NCBI RefSeq assembly: GCF_008370045.1
Contig: NZ_VOBN01000031.1
Location: 1-60,145 of the forward strand
Direction: 5' to 3'
DNA length: 60,145 nucleotides
From: Pseudomonas sp. ANT_J12
GTDB taxonomy: Bacteria > Pseudomonadota > Gammaproteobacteria > Pseudomonadales > Pseudomonadaceae
Below the pieces are notes generated by a model that saw only the letters and a program-made list of their open reading frames with translations, was not told the DNA's origin and ran no database searches. Positions 33,425 to 41,800 of this stretch are shown here, in pieces (within the stretch, counting starts at the first letter, position 1; each line of letters starts with the position of its first letter). Made by a program: the position numbers and the translations under genes.

Positions 33425-34531
33425 ATGACTGCTCAGGTTTCATCCCAGGAGGCCATTGCCATGGATGCCACGCAAATTGAAGTGCTGGCCGAGGTTCGCA
33501 ATCGCATTGGTCATCTGACCCTCAATCGCCCCGCCGGTCTCAACGCCCTCACCCTGGACATGGTCCGCCGCCTGCAACGCCAGCTCGATGCCTGGGCCGA
33601 GGATTCGCAGGTCAACGCCGTGGTGTTGCGCGGCGCTGGCGAGAAAGCCTTCTGTGCCGGCGGCGATATTCGTTCGCTGTACGACAGCTACAAAAACGGC
33701 GAGACCCTGCACGAAGACTTCTTCGTCGAGGAATACGCCCTCGACCTCGCCATCCACCACTACTGCAAACCGGTCCTGGCCTTGATGGACGGCTATGTGC
33801 TGGGCGGCGGCATGGGCCTGGTGCAAGGCGCCGACATGCGCGTGGTGACCGAGCGCAGCCGTCTGGCGATGCCGGAAGTGGCCATTGGTTATTTCCCGGA
33901 TGTTGGCGGCAGTCACTTCCTGCCACGGGTTCCCGGCGAACTGGGGATTTACCTGGGCGTGAGCGGCGTGCAGATCCGCGCCGCCGATGCGCTGTATTGC
34001 GGCCTGGCCGACTGGTACCTGGAAAGCGTCAAGCTGGGCACGCTGGACGAAAAACTCGATCACCTTGAATGGCGCGAATCGCCGCTCAAGGACCTGCAAG
34101 GCGTGCTGGCCAAACTCGCCGTGCAACAGCTGTCCGACGCGCCGCTGATTGCGCTGCGCCCGGCCATCGACCACTTCTTCGCCCTGCCGGACGTGGCGAG
34201 TATGGTGGAGCAACTGCGCGAAGTAACCGTCGCCGACAGCCACGAATGGGCGAAAACCACCGCCGACCTGCTGGAAAGCCGTTCGCCGCTGGCCATGGGC
34301 GTAACCCTGGAAATGCTTCGGCGCGGGCGCAAGCTGAGCCTCGAACAATGCTTCGCCCTTGAGCTGCACCTGGACCGCCAGTGGTTCGAGCGCGGCGACC
34401 TGATCGAAGGCGTGCGCGCCTTGCTGATCGACAAAGACAAAAAACCGCGCTGGAACCCGCCGACCTTGCAGGCGCTGCATGCCGAGCACGTCGAGAGTTT
34501 CTTCACCGGTTTTGAGCAGAGCGGGAACTGA
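33425..34531 (+). CDS. 3-hydroxyisobutyryl-CoA hydrolase
   Basis: Crotonase-fold protein of 368 residues, the length of HIBYL-CoA hydrolases rather than of hydratases (about 260). Oxyanion and active-site stretches are KAFCAGGDIRSLY, YVLGGGMGLVQGADMRV and MPEVAIGYFPDVGGSHFLPR, the last with the conserved glutamate and aspartate of the hydrolase. It releases 3-hydroxyisobutyrate in valine breakdown. It is followed after 3 bases by an acyl-CoA dehydrogenase gene of the same pathway. ATG 33425 has AGGGAG upstream; ATG 33461 is a possible shorter start. Confidence 0.88.
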   Translation: MTAQVSSQEAIAMDATQIEVLAEVRNRIGHLTLNRPAGLNALTLDMVRRLQRQLDAWAEDSQVNAVVLRGAGEKAFCAGGDIRSLYDSYKNGETLHEDFFVEEYALDLAIHHYCKPVLALMDGYVLGGGMGLVQGADMRVVTERSRLAMPEVAIGYFPDVGGSHFLPRVPGELGIYLGVSGVQIRAADALYCGLADWYLESVKLGTLDEKLDHLEWRESPLKDLQGVLAKLAVQQLSDAPLIALRPAIDHFFALPDVASMVEQLREVTVADSHEWAKTTADLLESRSPLAMGVTLEMLRRGRKLSLEQCFALELHLDRQWFERGDLIEGVRALLIDKDKKPRWNPPTLQALHAEHVESFFTGFEQSGN

Positions 34532-34534
34532 GTC

Positions 34535-35686
34535 ATGCACGATATCGAATTGAGCGAAGAGCAAGTAATGATCCGCGACATGGCCCGGGACTTTGCCCGT
34601 GGCGAGATCGCGCCACACGCCCAGGCTTGGGAAAAGGCTGGCTGGATCGACGACGCTCTGGTGGCGAAGATGGGTGAGTTGGGTCTGCTGGGTATGGTGG
34701 TGCCTGAGGAATGGGGCGGCACTTACGTTGATTACGTCGCCTACGCCCTGGCTGTGGAAGAGATTTCGGCCGGCGACGGTGCTACCGGCGCGTTGATGAG
34801 CATCCACAACTCCGTGGGTTGTGGGCCGGTTTTGAACTACGGCACTGAAGAACAGAAAAAAACCTGGCTGCCGGACCTGGCCAGCGGTCAGGCCATCGGC
34901 TGCTTCTGCCTGACCGAACCGCAAGCCGGCTCCGAGGCCCACAACCTGCGCACCCGCGCCGAACTGCGGGACGGCCAGTGGGTGCTCAACGGCGCCAAGC
35001 AATTCGTCAGCAACGGCAAGCGGGCGAAACTGGCGATTGTGTTTGCGGTGACCGATCCGGACCTGGGCAAACGCGGCATCTCGGCGTTCCTGGTGCCGAC
35101 CGAAACGCCGGGGTTCATCGTGGATCGCACCGAACACAAGATGGGCATCCGCGCTTCCGACACCTGCGCGGTGACCCTGAGCAATTGCACGATTCCCGAA
35201 GCCAACCTGCTGGGTGATCGCGGCAAAGGCCTGGCCATCGCCCTCTCCAACCTCGAAGGCGGCCGCATCGGCATCGCCGCGCAGGCACTGGGCATCGCCC
35301 GTGCGGCGTTTGAAGCGGCGCTGACCTATTCCCGGGAGCGGGTGCAATTCGGCAAGACGATCAACGAACACCAGAGCATCGCGAATATGCTGGCGGACAT
35401 GCACACCCGGCTGAACGCGGCGCGGTTGTTGATCCTGCACGCCGCGCGGTTGCGCAGTGCCGGCAAGCCGTGTCTGTCGGAGGCGTCACAGGCCAAGTTG
35501 TTTGCGTCGGAAATGGCCGAGAAGGTGTGTTCCTCAGCGATGCAGATTCATGGCGGTTACGGGTATCTGGAGGATTACCCGGTGGAGCGTTATTACCGGG
35601 ATGCGCGGATTACGCAGATTTATGAAGGGTCGAGCGAGATACAGCGGATGGTGATTGCGCGGGAACTGAAGAACTATCTGGTGTGA
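34535..35686 (+). CDS. Acyl-CoA dehydrogenase (isobutyryl-CoA type likely)
   Basis: FAD-dependent acyl-CoA dehydrogenase of 383 residues. The FAD and substrate motifs CFCLTEPQAGSEAHN and YGYLEDYPVERYYRDARI are intact, and the catalytic glutamate lies in IYEGSSEIQR. Pairing with 3-hydroxyisobutyryl-CoA hydrolase suggests oxidation of isobutyryl-CoA to methacrylyl-CoA. The specificity is inferred from the neighbour. Confidence 0.87.
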   Translation: MHDIELSEEQVMIRDMARDFARGEIAPHAQAWEKAGWIDDALVAKMGELGLLGMVVPEEWGGTYVDYVAYALAVEEISAGDGATGALMSIHNSVGCGPVLNYGTEEQKKTWLPDLASGQAIGCFCLTEPQAGSEAHNLRTRAELRDGQWVLNGAKQFVSNGKRAKLAIVFAVTDPDLGKRGISAFLVPTETPGFIVDRTEHKMGIRASDTCAVTLSNCTIPEANLLGDRGKGLAIALSNLEGGRIGIAAQALGIARAAFEAALTYSRERVQFGKTINEHQSIANMLADMHTRLNAARLLILHAARLRSAGKPCLSEASQAKLFASEMAEKVCSSAMQIHGGYGYLEDYPVERYYRDARITQIYEGSSEIQRMVIARELKNYLV

Positions 35687-35696
35687 AGCCTTAAAA

Positions 35697-35724
35697 GCTT
35701 CGCGGGCAAGCCTCGCTCCTACAG
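35697..35724. repeat. REP element (single)
   Basis: One GGGCAAGCCTCGCTCCTAC copy without partner, between the convergent dehydrogenase and hydratase genes. Confidence 0.8.
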
Positions 35725-35736
35725 ATTGTTGACGTT

Positions 35737-35767
35737 GATCGTTCCCACGCAGAGCGTGGGAACGATC
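35737..35767. repeat. Minimal palindromic form of the 106-bp repeat
   Basis: GATCGTTCCCACGC-AGA-GCGTGGGAACGATC: only the two outer arms of the 106-bp element, joined by three bases. It is a perfect hairpin between convergent genes and may serve as a two-way terminator, though it lacks a clear T tract. Confidence 0.85.
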
Positions 35768-35778
35768 GGAACGCTACA

Positions 35779-36552
35779 TCACTTGCCTTGGAATTCGGCT
35801 TCACGCTTGGCAATAAACGCCGCCATCCCTTCCTTCTGGTCCTGCGTCGCAAACGCCGCATGGAACACTCGACGCTCAAAGCGCACACCTTCCGACAGGC
35901 TGACTTCAAACGCGCGGTTCACGCTTTCCTTGATCATCATGGCAATCGGCAACGACTTCTTGGCAATCAACGCCGCGACTTTCAGCGCTTCGTCCAGCAG
36001 CTCATCGGCCGGCACGATCCGCGCAACAATCCCGCAACGTTCCGCTTCCACCGCATCGATCAAGCGGCCGCTGAGGCACATTTCCATGGCTTTGGCCTTG
36101 CCCACGGCGCGGGTCAGGCGCTGGGTTCCGCCCATGCCCGGCAATACGCCGAGGTTGATTTCCGGCTGGCCGAATTTGGCGTTGTCGCCGGCGAGGATGA
36201 AGTCGCACATCAGCGCCAATTCACAGCCACCGCCCAGTGCGAAGCCGTTAACGGCGGCAATGATCGGCTTGCGGCGATTGGCCACGCGGTCGCTGTCGCT
36301 GAACAGGTCATCGAGGTAGATCTGCGGGTATGTCAGCTCGGCCATTTCCTTGATGTCGGCACCGGCGGCGAAGGCTTTTTTCGAGCCGGTCAGCACGATG
36401 CAGCCGATGTTGGAATCGGCTTCCAGGCCATCGAGGGCGTGGTTCAGTTCGCTGACGATCTGCGCGTTCAACGCGTTCAAGGCTTGCGGACGGTTGAGGG
36501 TGATCAGGCCAACGCGGCCGTGGGTTTCCAGCAAAATCGTTTCATAGGTCAT
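35779..36552 (-). CDS. Enoyl-CoA hydratase
   Basis: Crotonase of 257 residues with both catalytic glutamates in the expected places (LGGGCELALMCDF and GQPEINLGVLPGMGGTQRL) and the oxyanion stretch KAFAAGADIKEM. It hydrates short enoyl-CoA such as methacrylyl-CoA or tiglyl-CoA; context favours branched-chain substrates. It is the last gene of the leftward group and lies 13 bases after the dehydrogenase gene. AAGGAAA precedes its ATG. Confidence 0.9.
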   Translation of the reverse strand: MTYETILLETHGRVGLITLNRPQALNALNAQIVSELNHALDGLEADSNIGCIVLTGSKKAFAAGADIKEMAELTYPQIYLDDLFSDSDRVANRRKPIIAAVNGFALGGGCELALMCDFILAGDNAKFGQPEINLGVLPGMGGTQRLTRAVGKAKAMEMCLSGRLIDAVEAERCGIVARIVPADELLDEALKVAALIAKKSLPIAMMIKESVNRAFEVSLSEGVRFERRVFHAAFATQDQKEGMAAFIAKREAEFQGK

Positions 36553-36565
36553 AAAGATTTCCTTC

Positions 36566-37693
36566 TTAAAGATTGCGCGAAATAACCATGCGCTGAATAT
36601 CGCTGGTGCCTTCGTAGATCTGGCACACCCGTACGTCGCGGTAGATCCGCTCCAGCGGGAAGTCGTTCAGGTAACCGTAACCGCCCAGGGTTTGCAGCGC
36701 GGCGGAGCATACCTTCTCGGCCATTTCCGAGGCGAACAGTTTGGCCATCGAGGCTTCGACCAGGGCCGGTTTGCCGCTATCCCGCAGCGCGGCGGCGTAA
36801 TGCACCATCTGCCGGGCCACGGCGATCTGGGTCGCCATGTCCGCCAGGCGGAATGCGACAGCCTGGTGCTCGATGATCGGCTTGCCGAAGCTCTCGCGCT
36901 CACGGGCGTAATCGCGAGCCGCTTCAAACGCCGCGCGAGCCATGCCCACCGATTGCGACGCGATGCCGACCCGCCCGCCTTCCAGGTTGGCCAGGGCGAT
37001 CCGGTAACCTTCGCCCTCCTCGCCCAGACGGTTGGCGACCGGCACCTTCACGTCTTCGAACAGGATCTGGCAGGTGTCGGAGGCGTGCTGACCGAGTTTG
37101 TCCTCGACTCGGGCGACTTTGTAGCCCGGTGAATCGGTGGGCACGATCAGCGCGGTGATCCCGCGTTTACCGGCGCTTGGATCAGTCACGGCGAACACGA
37201 TCACCACCCCGGCGTTCTGCCCGGAGGTAATGAACTGTTTGCAGCCGTTGAGCACGTAGTGATCGCCTTCCAGGCGCGCACGGGTTTTCAAACCGCTGGC
37301 GTCGGAACCGGCCTGGGGCTCTGTCAGGGCAAAGGCGCCGAGCATCGAACCGCTCGCCAGTGGCTTGAGGAAGCGTTCTTTCTGTTCGTCGGTGCCGTAC
37401 TTGAGGATCGGCACGCAACCGACCGAGTTGTGCACGCTCATGATCGTCGAGCAAGCGCCGTCGCCGGCAGCGATTTCTTCCAGGGCCATGGCGTAGGCCA
37501 GGTAACCGGTGTCGCAACCGCCCCACTCTTCGGGCACCAACATGCCGAAGAAACCCAGCTCGGCCATCTCGCCGATGGCTTCTTTGGGGAAGCGATGCTC
37601 ACGGTCCCATTCGGCGGCGAACGGTTTGAGCCGCTCCTGCGCGAATTGCCGGGCGGCTTCGCTGATCTGCATTTGTTCGTCATTGGGAATCAT
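36566..37693 (-). CDS. Acyl-CoA dehydrogenase (2-methylbutyryl/short branched type likely)
   Basis: Acyl-CoA dehydrogenase of 375 residues. Motifs are GAFALTEPQAGSDASG, GKPIIEHQAVAFRLADM and YGYLNDFPLERIYRDVRVC, with the catalytic glutamate in IYEGTSDIQR. Together with the downstream hydratase and upstream SDR and thiolase it gives the isoleucine series 2-methylbutyryl-CoA to acetyl-CoA plus propionyl-CoA. Specificity is inferred from these neighbours. Confidence 0.87.
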   Translation of the reverse strand: MIPNDEQMQISEAARQFAQERLKPFAAEWDREHRFPKEAIGEMAELGFFGMLVPEEWGGCDTGYLAYAMALEEIAAGDGACSTIMSVHNSVGCVPILKYGTDEQKERFLKPLASGSMLGAFALTEPQAGSDASGLKTRARLEGDHYVLNGCKQFITSGQNAGVVIVFAVTDPSAGKRGITALIVPTDSPGYKVARVEDKLGQHASDTCQILFEDVKVPVANRLGEEGEGYRIALANLEGGRVGIASQSVGMARAAFEAARDYARERESFGKPIIEHQAVAFRLADMATQIAVARQMVHYAAALRDSGKPALVEASMAKLFASEMAEKVCSAALQTLGGYGYLNDFPLERIYRDVRVCQIYEGTSDIQRMVISRNL

Positions 37694-37730
37694 GGTGAAT
37701 CCTTAATTTGAGTCTTGGTGCGCCTTTCAT

Positions 37731-37822
37731 TGTAGGAGCGAGGCTTGCCCGCGAAGACGGTGTGTCAGTCAACATCAATATCGACTGGACGGACGCCTTC
37801 GCGGGCAAGCCTCGCTCCTACA
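37731..37822. repeat. REP pair
   Basis: Facing GTAGGAGCGAGGCTTGCCC and GGGCAAGCCTCGCTCCTAC about 50 bases apart, between the thiolase and acyl-CoA dehydrogenase genes of the leftward group. Confidence 0.88.
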
Positions 37823-37837
37823 GAGAACGGGGGCGCA

Positions 37838-39031
37838 TCAATAGAGGCATTCCACGGCCATGGCGGTGGCTTCACCGCCGCCGATGCAAATCGCTGCAAC
37901 GCCGCGTTTCAGGCCTTTCTGGCGCAGGGCCGAGAGCAGGGTCACGAGGATCCGCGCGCCGGACGCACCGATCGGGTGGCCCAAGGCGCAAGCGCCGCCA
38001 TGGATGTTGACCTTCTCGTGGGGGATTTCCAGTTTGGTCATGGTCACCAGACTGACGACCGCGAACGCTTCGTTGATTTCGAACAACTCGACTTCGTCCA
38101 ACGACCAACCGGTTTTCTTCATCAGTTTCTTGATCGCACCGACCGGCGCCACCGGGAACAGGCCCGGGGTATCGGCAAACGCCGCGTGGCCGTGAATCAC
38201 CGCCAAGGGCTTGAGCCCACGCTTCTGCGCCTCGGACTGACGCATCAGTACCAACGCCGCCGCACCGTCAGAAATCGAACTGGAGTTGGCCGCGGTCACG
38301 GTGCCGCCGTCGCGGAACGCGGGTTTCAGCGAGGCGATCTTGTCCAGTTTGGCTTTCGGTGGCTGTTCGTCGTGGCTGACCAGCACCTGTTCTTTACCGA
38401 CGGTCACGGTCAGCGGCACGATTTCGGCCTTGAAGCTGCCGTCCTGGATCGCCTGCTGTGCGCGAGTGGTCGAGGCGATGGCAAACGCGTCCTGGGCTTC
38501 ACGGGTGAAACCGTTGGTCTCGGCGCAATCTTCGGCGAAGGTGCCCATCAGGCGCCCTTTGTCGTAGGCGTCTTCGAGGCCGTCGAGGAACATCGAATCC
38601 AGCACCCGGCCATGGCCCATGCGATAACCGCTGCGGGCACGGTCCAGCAAGTACGGCGAGTTGGACATGCTTTCCATGCCGCCGGCGATGATCACCTCGG
38701 CACTGCCGGCGACCAGCATGTCGTGGGCGAGGATCGTGGTTTCCATACCGGAACCGCACATCTTGTTCACGGTGGTGCAACGGGTCGACTTATCCAGCCC
38801 GGCACCCAATGCGGCCTGACGTGCCGGCGCCTGGCCGAGGCCGGCGGGCAATACGCAACCGAACAGGACTTCATCGACCGCGTCGGCAGCGACGCCGGCA
38901 CGCTCAACGGCAGCCTTGATCGCCGCCGCACCGAGTTGCGGCGCGGTCAGGCTTTTCAGTTCGCCCTGGAAACCGCCCATCGGGGTGCGGACGGCGCTGA
39001 CGATAACAATCGGATCGTTGGAAAGGGTCAT
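37838..39031 (-). CDS. Acetyl-CoA acyltransferase (thiolase)
   Basis: Thiolase of 397 residues with the active-site cysteine in NKMCGSGMETT (about residue 92) and the C-terminal catalytic stretches NIHGGACALGHPIGASG and CIGGGEATAM. It would split 2-methylacetoacetyl-CoA or acetoacetyl-CoA. GGAGGA lies directly upstream of the ATG. Its start is 12 bases after the end of the SDR gene, so the two are cotranscribed. Confidence 0.93.
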   Translation of the reverse strand: MTLSNDPIVIVSAVRTPMGGFQGELKSLTAPQLGAAAIKAAVERAGVAADAVDEVLFGCVLPAGLGQAPARQAALGAGLDKSTRCTTVNKMCGSGMETTILAHDMLVAGSAEVIIAGGMESMSNSPYLLDRARSGYRMGHGRVLDSMFLDGLEDAYDKGRLMGTFAEDCAETNGFTREAQDAFAIASTTRAQQAIQDGSFKAEIVPLTVTVGKEQVLVSHDEQPPKAKLDKIASLKPAFRDGGTVTAANSSSISDGAAALVLMRQSEAQKRGLKPLAVIHGHAAFADTPGLFPVAPVGAIKKLMKKTGWSLDEVELFEINEAFAVVSLVTMTKLEIPHEKVNIHGGACALGHPIGASGARILVTLLSALRQKGLKRGVAAICIGGGEATAMAVECLY

Positions 39032-39043
39032 GACAAATCCTCC

Positions 39044-39805
39044 TTACTTGGCGGCCATACGCAAGGCACCGTCGAGACGGATCACCTCGCCGTTGAGCAT
39101 GCTGTTTTCAATGATATGCCTGACCAGCGCGGCGTACTCGCCCGGTTTACCGAGGCGCGGCGGAAACGGCACCCCAGCGGCCAGGGATGCGCGGACTTCG
39201 TCGGTCATGCCGGCCATCATCGGTGTTTCGAAGATGCCGGGAGCGATGGTCATCACGCGGATGCCGAAGCGCGCCAGTTCACGGGCGGCGGGCAAGGTCA
39301 GGCTGACGATGGCGCCTTTGGACGCGGCGTAGGCGGCTTGACCGATCTGGCCGTCGTAGGCGGCCGCCGATGCAGTGTTAATGATCACGCCGCGTTCGCC
39401 GTCAGCATCCGCCTCAGTTTCAGCGATGGCCGCTGCGGCCAGGCGCAGCATGTTGAAGCTGCCGATCAGGTTGACGTTGATCACCTGGCTGAAACTGGCC
39501 AACCCGTGCGGGCCGGTTTTGCCGAGGATCTTCTCGCCCCGCACGATGCCGGCGCAGTTCACCAGGCCGTGCAGGCCACCGAAGGCCTTCACCGTCGCCG
39601 CAACAGCGGCTTCGGCGGCGGCTTCGTTGCTGATATCGGCCACCACGCTTTGCGCGCCCAGACGCTGAGCCTGAGCCGCAACGGCCTCGGCATTCATGTC
39701 CACCAGCATCACTTTGGCGCCGGCAGTCACCAGCATTTCAGCGGTGGCGGCACCCAGGCCGGACGCGCCGCCGGTGACGAGAAAAACCTTGTTTTCGATC
39801 TGCAT
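39044..39805 (-). CDS. 3-hydroxyacyl-CoA dehydrogenase, SDR type (HSD10-like)
   Basis: Short-chain dehydrogenase of 253 residues. The NAD motif is TGGASGLGAATAE with VDMN specifying NAD, and the catalytic set is seen in NTASAAAYDGQIGQAAYAASKGAI (serine, tyrosine, lysine; the tyrosine lies in the AAYAASK part). It resembles the human HSD10 group that oxidises 2-methyl-3-hydroxybutyryl-CoA, which fits an isoleucine pathway with the adjacent thiolase. Confidence 0.88.
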   Translation of the reverse strand: MQIENKVFLVTGGASGLGAATAEMLVTAGAKVMLVDMNAEAVAAQAQRLGAQSVVADISNEAAAEAAVAATVKAFGGLHGLVNCAGIVRGEKILGKTGPHGLASFSQVINVNLIGSFNMLRLAAAAIAETEADADGERGVIINTASAAAYDGQIGQAAYAASKGAIVSLTLPAARELARFGIRVMTIAPGIFETPMMAGMTDEVRASLAAGVPFPPRLGKPGEYAALVRHIIENSMLNGEVIRLDGALRMAAK

Positions 39806-39821
39806 CTAATTTTCCTTCGAT

Positions 39822-41486
39822 TCAAGCAGAAGCTTTGTGAGCCGCGGCCTCTTGAGCCTTGGCGATTTCCTGGTTGCGCAAGATAAAGCGCTGCAATTTG
39901 CCGCTTGGGGTTTTCGGCAACTCGCTGACAAATTCGATTTCACGGGGGTATGAGTGCGCGGCCAGGCGCTTGCGCACGTGTTGGCGCAACTCTTCGGCCA
40001 GCTCGGGTGTGGCGCGGTACTGCTCGCAGATCACGACGAAGGCTTTCACCAGCTCGGTGCGTTCCGGGTCAGGTTTGCCGACCACGGCGGCTTCGATCAC
40101 GGCCGGGTGTTCGATCAATGCACTTTCCACGTCGAACGGGCCGACGCGGTAGCCGGAGGTGGTGATGACATCGTCGCTGCGGCCGACGAAGCTGATGCTG
40201 CCGTCCGGGTTCCACTCGACGGTGTCGCCGCTCAGGTAATAGTTGCCGACGAAGGCCTTGGTCGGCGCGCCTTCATAGCCGTTGAACCAGCACATCGGCG
40301 ACTGGGTGCGGTCGATGGCCAGGATGCCAGGTTGGCCGACGCCGAGTTCCTTGTACTCATCGTCCAGCACCACGATGCGGTGGCCCGGCGAGGCAAAACC
40401 GGCGGCGCCCATGTGGATCGGGTGGTCCAGGCCATGGTGGTTACACAGGACCATGCCGAGTTCGGTCTGGCCGTAATGGTCGTGGATCACCACGCCGAGG
40501 TTGTCGGCGAACCAGCGGATCACTTCCGGGTTCAGCGGCTCGCCCGCGCTGCTGACAATGCGCAGCCGGCCCTTGATCGACTTGGCGAACTCGTTGCCGC
40601 CGGCAATCAGCAAACGGTAAGCGGTCGGCGAGCCGGTGAGGTTGGTGATCCCGTATTTGTTGATCACCCGGCAGGTGCTTTCGAGGGTGAACGGGCCATC
40701 GTAGAAGGTGATCGGATGCCCCATCGACATCGGGCCGGTCACGCCGAAATAAATGCCGTAGGCCCAACCCGGATCGGCGACGTTCCAGAATGCGTCTTCC
40801 GGGCGCAGGTCCACGGCGTCGCGGGTGTAGCTCTGGAACGCGACGATGGCTTTGAGCGGTACGGACAAGGCTTTCGACGGGCCGGTGGTGCCCGAGGTGA
40901 ACATCAGCAGGAACGGGTCTTCGCCGCTCAGCAGTACCGGTTCGCACTCGGAGGAATAGTTGGCCAGTTCGGCCCAGAAACTGTAGTCGCCCCGGACAAT
41001 GCCCTGCCCTTTGGGCCCGCCGACGGTGACGATGGTCGGGCAATCGGCGACTTCCGCAAGTTTTGGCCGATTGACCGCGTCGGTGACCACCACTTTGGCG
41101 CAGGAACTGCTCAAACGGTGTTCGATGGCTTTCGGGCCGAACGCGGTAAACAACGGCTGATAGACCGCGCCGATGCGCCAGGTGGCGAACACGGCGATCA
41201 GCAATTCGATATTGCGTGGCAGCAGGCCGGCGACCTTGTCACCCTTCTGCACGCCCTGGGCCAGGAGAAAATTGGCGAAACGCGCGGCTTTGTCCTGCAA
41301 ATCGCTGAAGGTGTAGGTCGCGCTGGAGCCGTCGCGGCCTTCCCAGAACAGCGCGATGCGCCCCGGCAATGCATGGCGGTCGCAGCATTCAATACAGGCA
41401 TTAAGCGCCGTCAAATCGCCGTCGAGCGCGGCATTTACGGTGTGCTGGTAATCGAACTTCGATGTGGCAGACAAGTAATCGCGCAT
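39822..41486 (-). CDS. AMP-forming acyl-CoA synthetase
   Basis: Adenylate-forming ligase of 554 residues. The P-loop is LMFTSGTTGPSK, the YGQTELG motif binds adenylate, and the catalytic lysine lies in KTPSGKLQRF near the C-terminus. It is closest in layout to medium-chain or acetyl-CoA-type synthetases and would feed free short or branched acids into the pathway encoded downstream. It is the first gene of the leftward group. Confidence 0.88.
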   Translation of the reverse strand: MRDYLSATSKFDYQHTVNAALDGDLTALNACIECCDRHALPGRIALFWEGRDGSSATYTFSDLQDKAARFANFLLAQGVQKGDKVAGLLPRNIELLIAVFATWRIGAVYQPLFTAFGPKAIEHRLSSSCAKVVVTDAVNRPKLAEVADCPTIVTVGGPKGQGIVRGDYSFWAELANYSSECEPVLLSGEDPFLLMFTSGTTGPSKALSVPLKAIVAFQSYTRDAVDLRPEDAFWNVADPGWAYGIYFGVTGPMSMGHPITFYDGPFTLESTCRVINKYGITNLTGSPTAYRLLIAGGNEFAKSIKGRLRIVSSAGEPLNPEVIRWFADNLGVVIHDHYGQTELGMVLCNHHGLDHPIHMGAAGFASPGHRIVVLDDEYKELGVGQPGILAIDRTQSPMCWFNGYEGAPTKAFVGNYYLSGDTVEWNPDGSISFVGRSDDVITTSGYRVGPFDVESALIEHPAVIEAAVVGKPDPERTELVKAFVVICEQYRATPELAEELRQHVRKRLAAHSYPREIEFVSELPKTPSGKLQRFILRNQEIAKAQEAAAHKASA

Positions 41487-41637
41487 TGCCAGAATCCCTC
41501 TGTATTTTTATTAGGTGGGGGGAACCGTAATTAACAGAGGAATACTCGCGCTGCGCGGGGTGTGGGGCAATGGTCAAAGCTATCAAGTTGCGTGACTGGT
41601 TTGGCCAAGGATTGAGAGGCGTGGCGCCTGGAAGGCC

Positions 41638-41666
41638 GCCTTCGCGGGCAAGCCTCGCTCCTACAG
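41638..41666. repeat. REP element (single)
   Basis: One GGGCAAGCCTCGCTCCTAC copy in the gap upstream of the acyl-CoA synthetase gene; no facing partner is seen. Confidence 0.8.
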
Positions 41667-41688
41667 GACCGGGGCGTACACACCCCCT

Positions 41689-41795
41689 GATCGTTCCCAC
41701 GCTCTGCGTGGGAATGCAGCCCGGGACGCTCCGCGTCCCAACAGTGGACGCAGAGCGTCCATTGAGGCATTCCCACGCGGAGCGTGGGAACGATC
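41689..41795. repeat. 106-bp repeat, copy 2
   Basis: Same outer GATCGTTCCCACGC / GCGTGGGAACGATC arms and inner GGGACGCTCCGCGT / ACGCAGAGCGTCC pair as copy 1. It ends 6 bases before the AraC-type gene, where it may terminate that gene's transcript. Confidence 0.9.
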
Positions 41796-41800
41796 GGTGT

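Larger units (their letters stand above)
41487..41800. other. Intergenic region with REP and 106-bp repeat
   Basis: A 314-base gap between the AraC regulator gene and the synthetase gene, both leftward. It holds a single REP copy (41638-41666), the 106-bp repeat (41689-41795) and, close to 41500, the promoter and leader of the synthetase gene. No gene is seen. Confidence 0.65.

Noticed and set aside
33440..35440. Open frame of about 666 codons on the minus strand opposite the hydrolase and dehydrogenase genes
   Set aside because: Antisense shadow; composition and lack of motifs argue against a gene.
37745..39886. Very long open frame of about 713 codons on the plus strand opposite the thiolase and SDR genes
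   Set aside because: It is antisense to two genes with intact family motifs. GC-rich codon use keeps the complementary frame open, and the protein has the low-complexity H/Q/R/G composition of such shadows.
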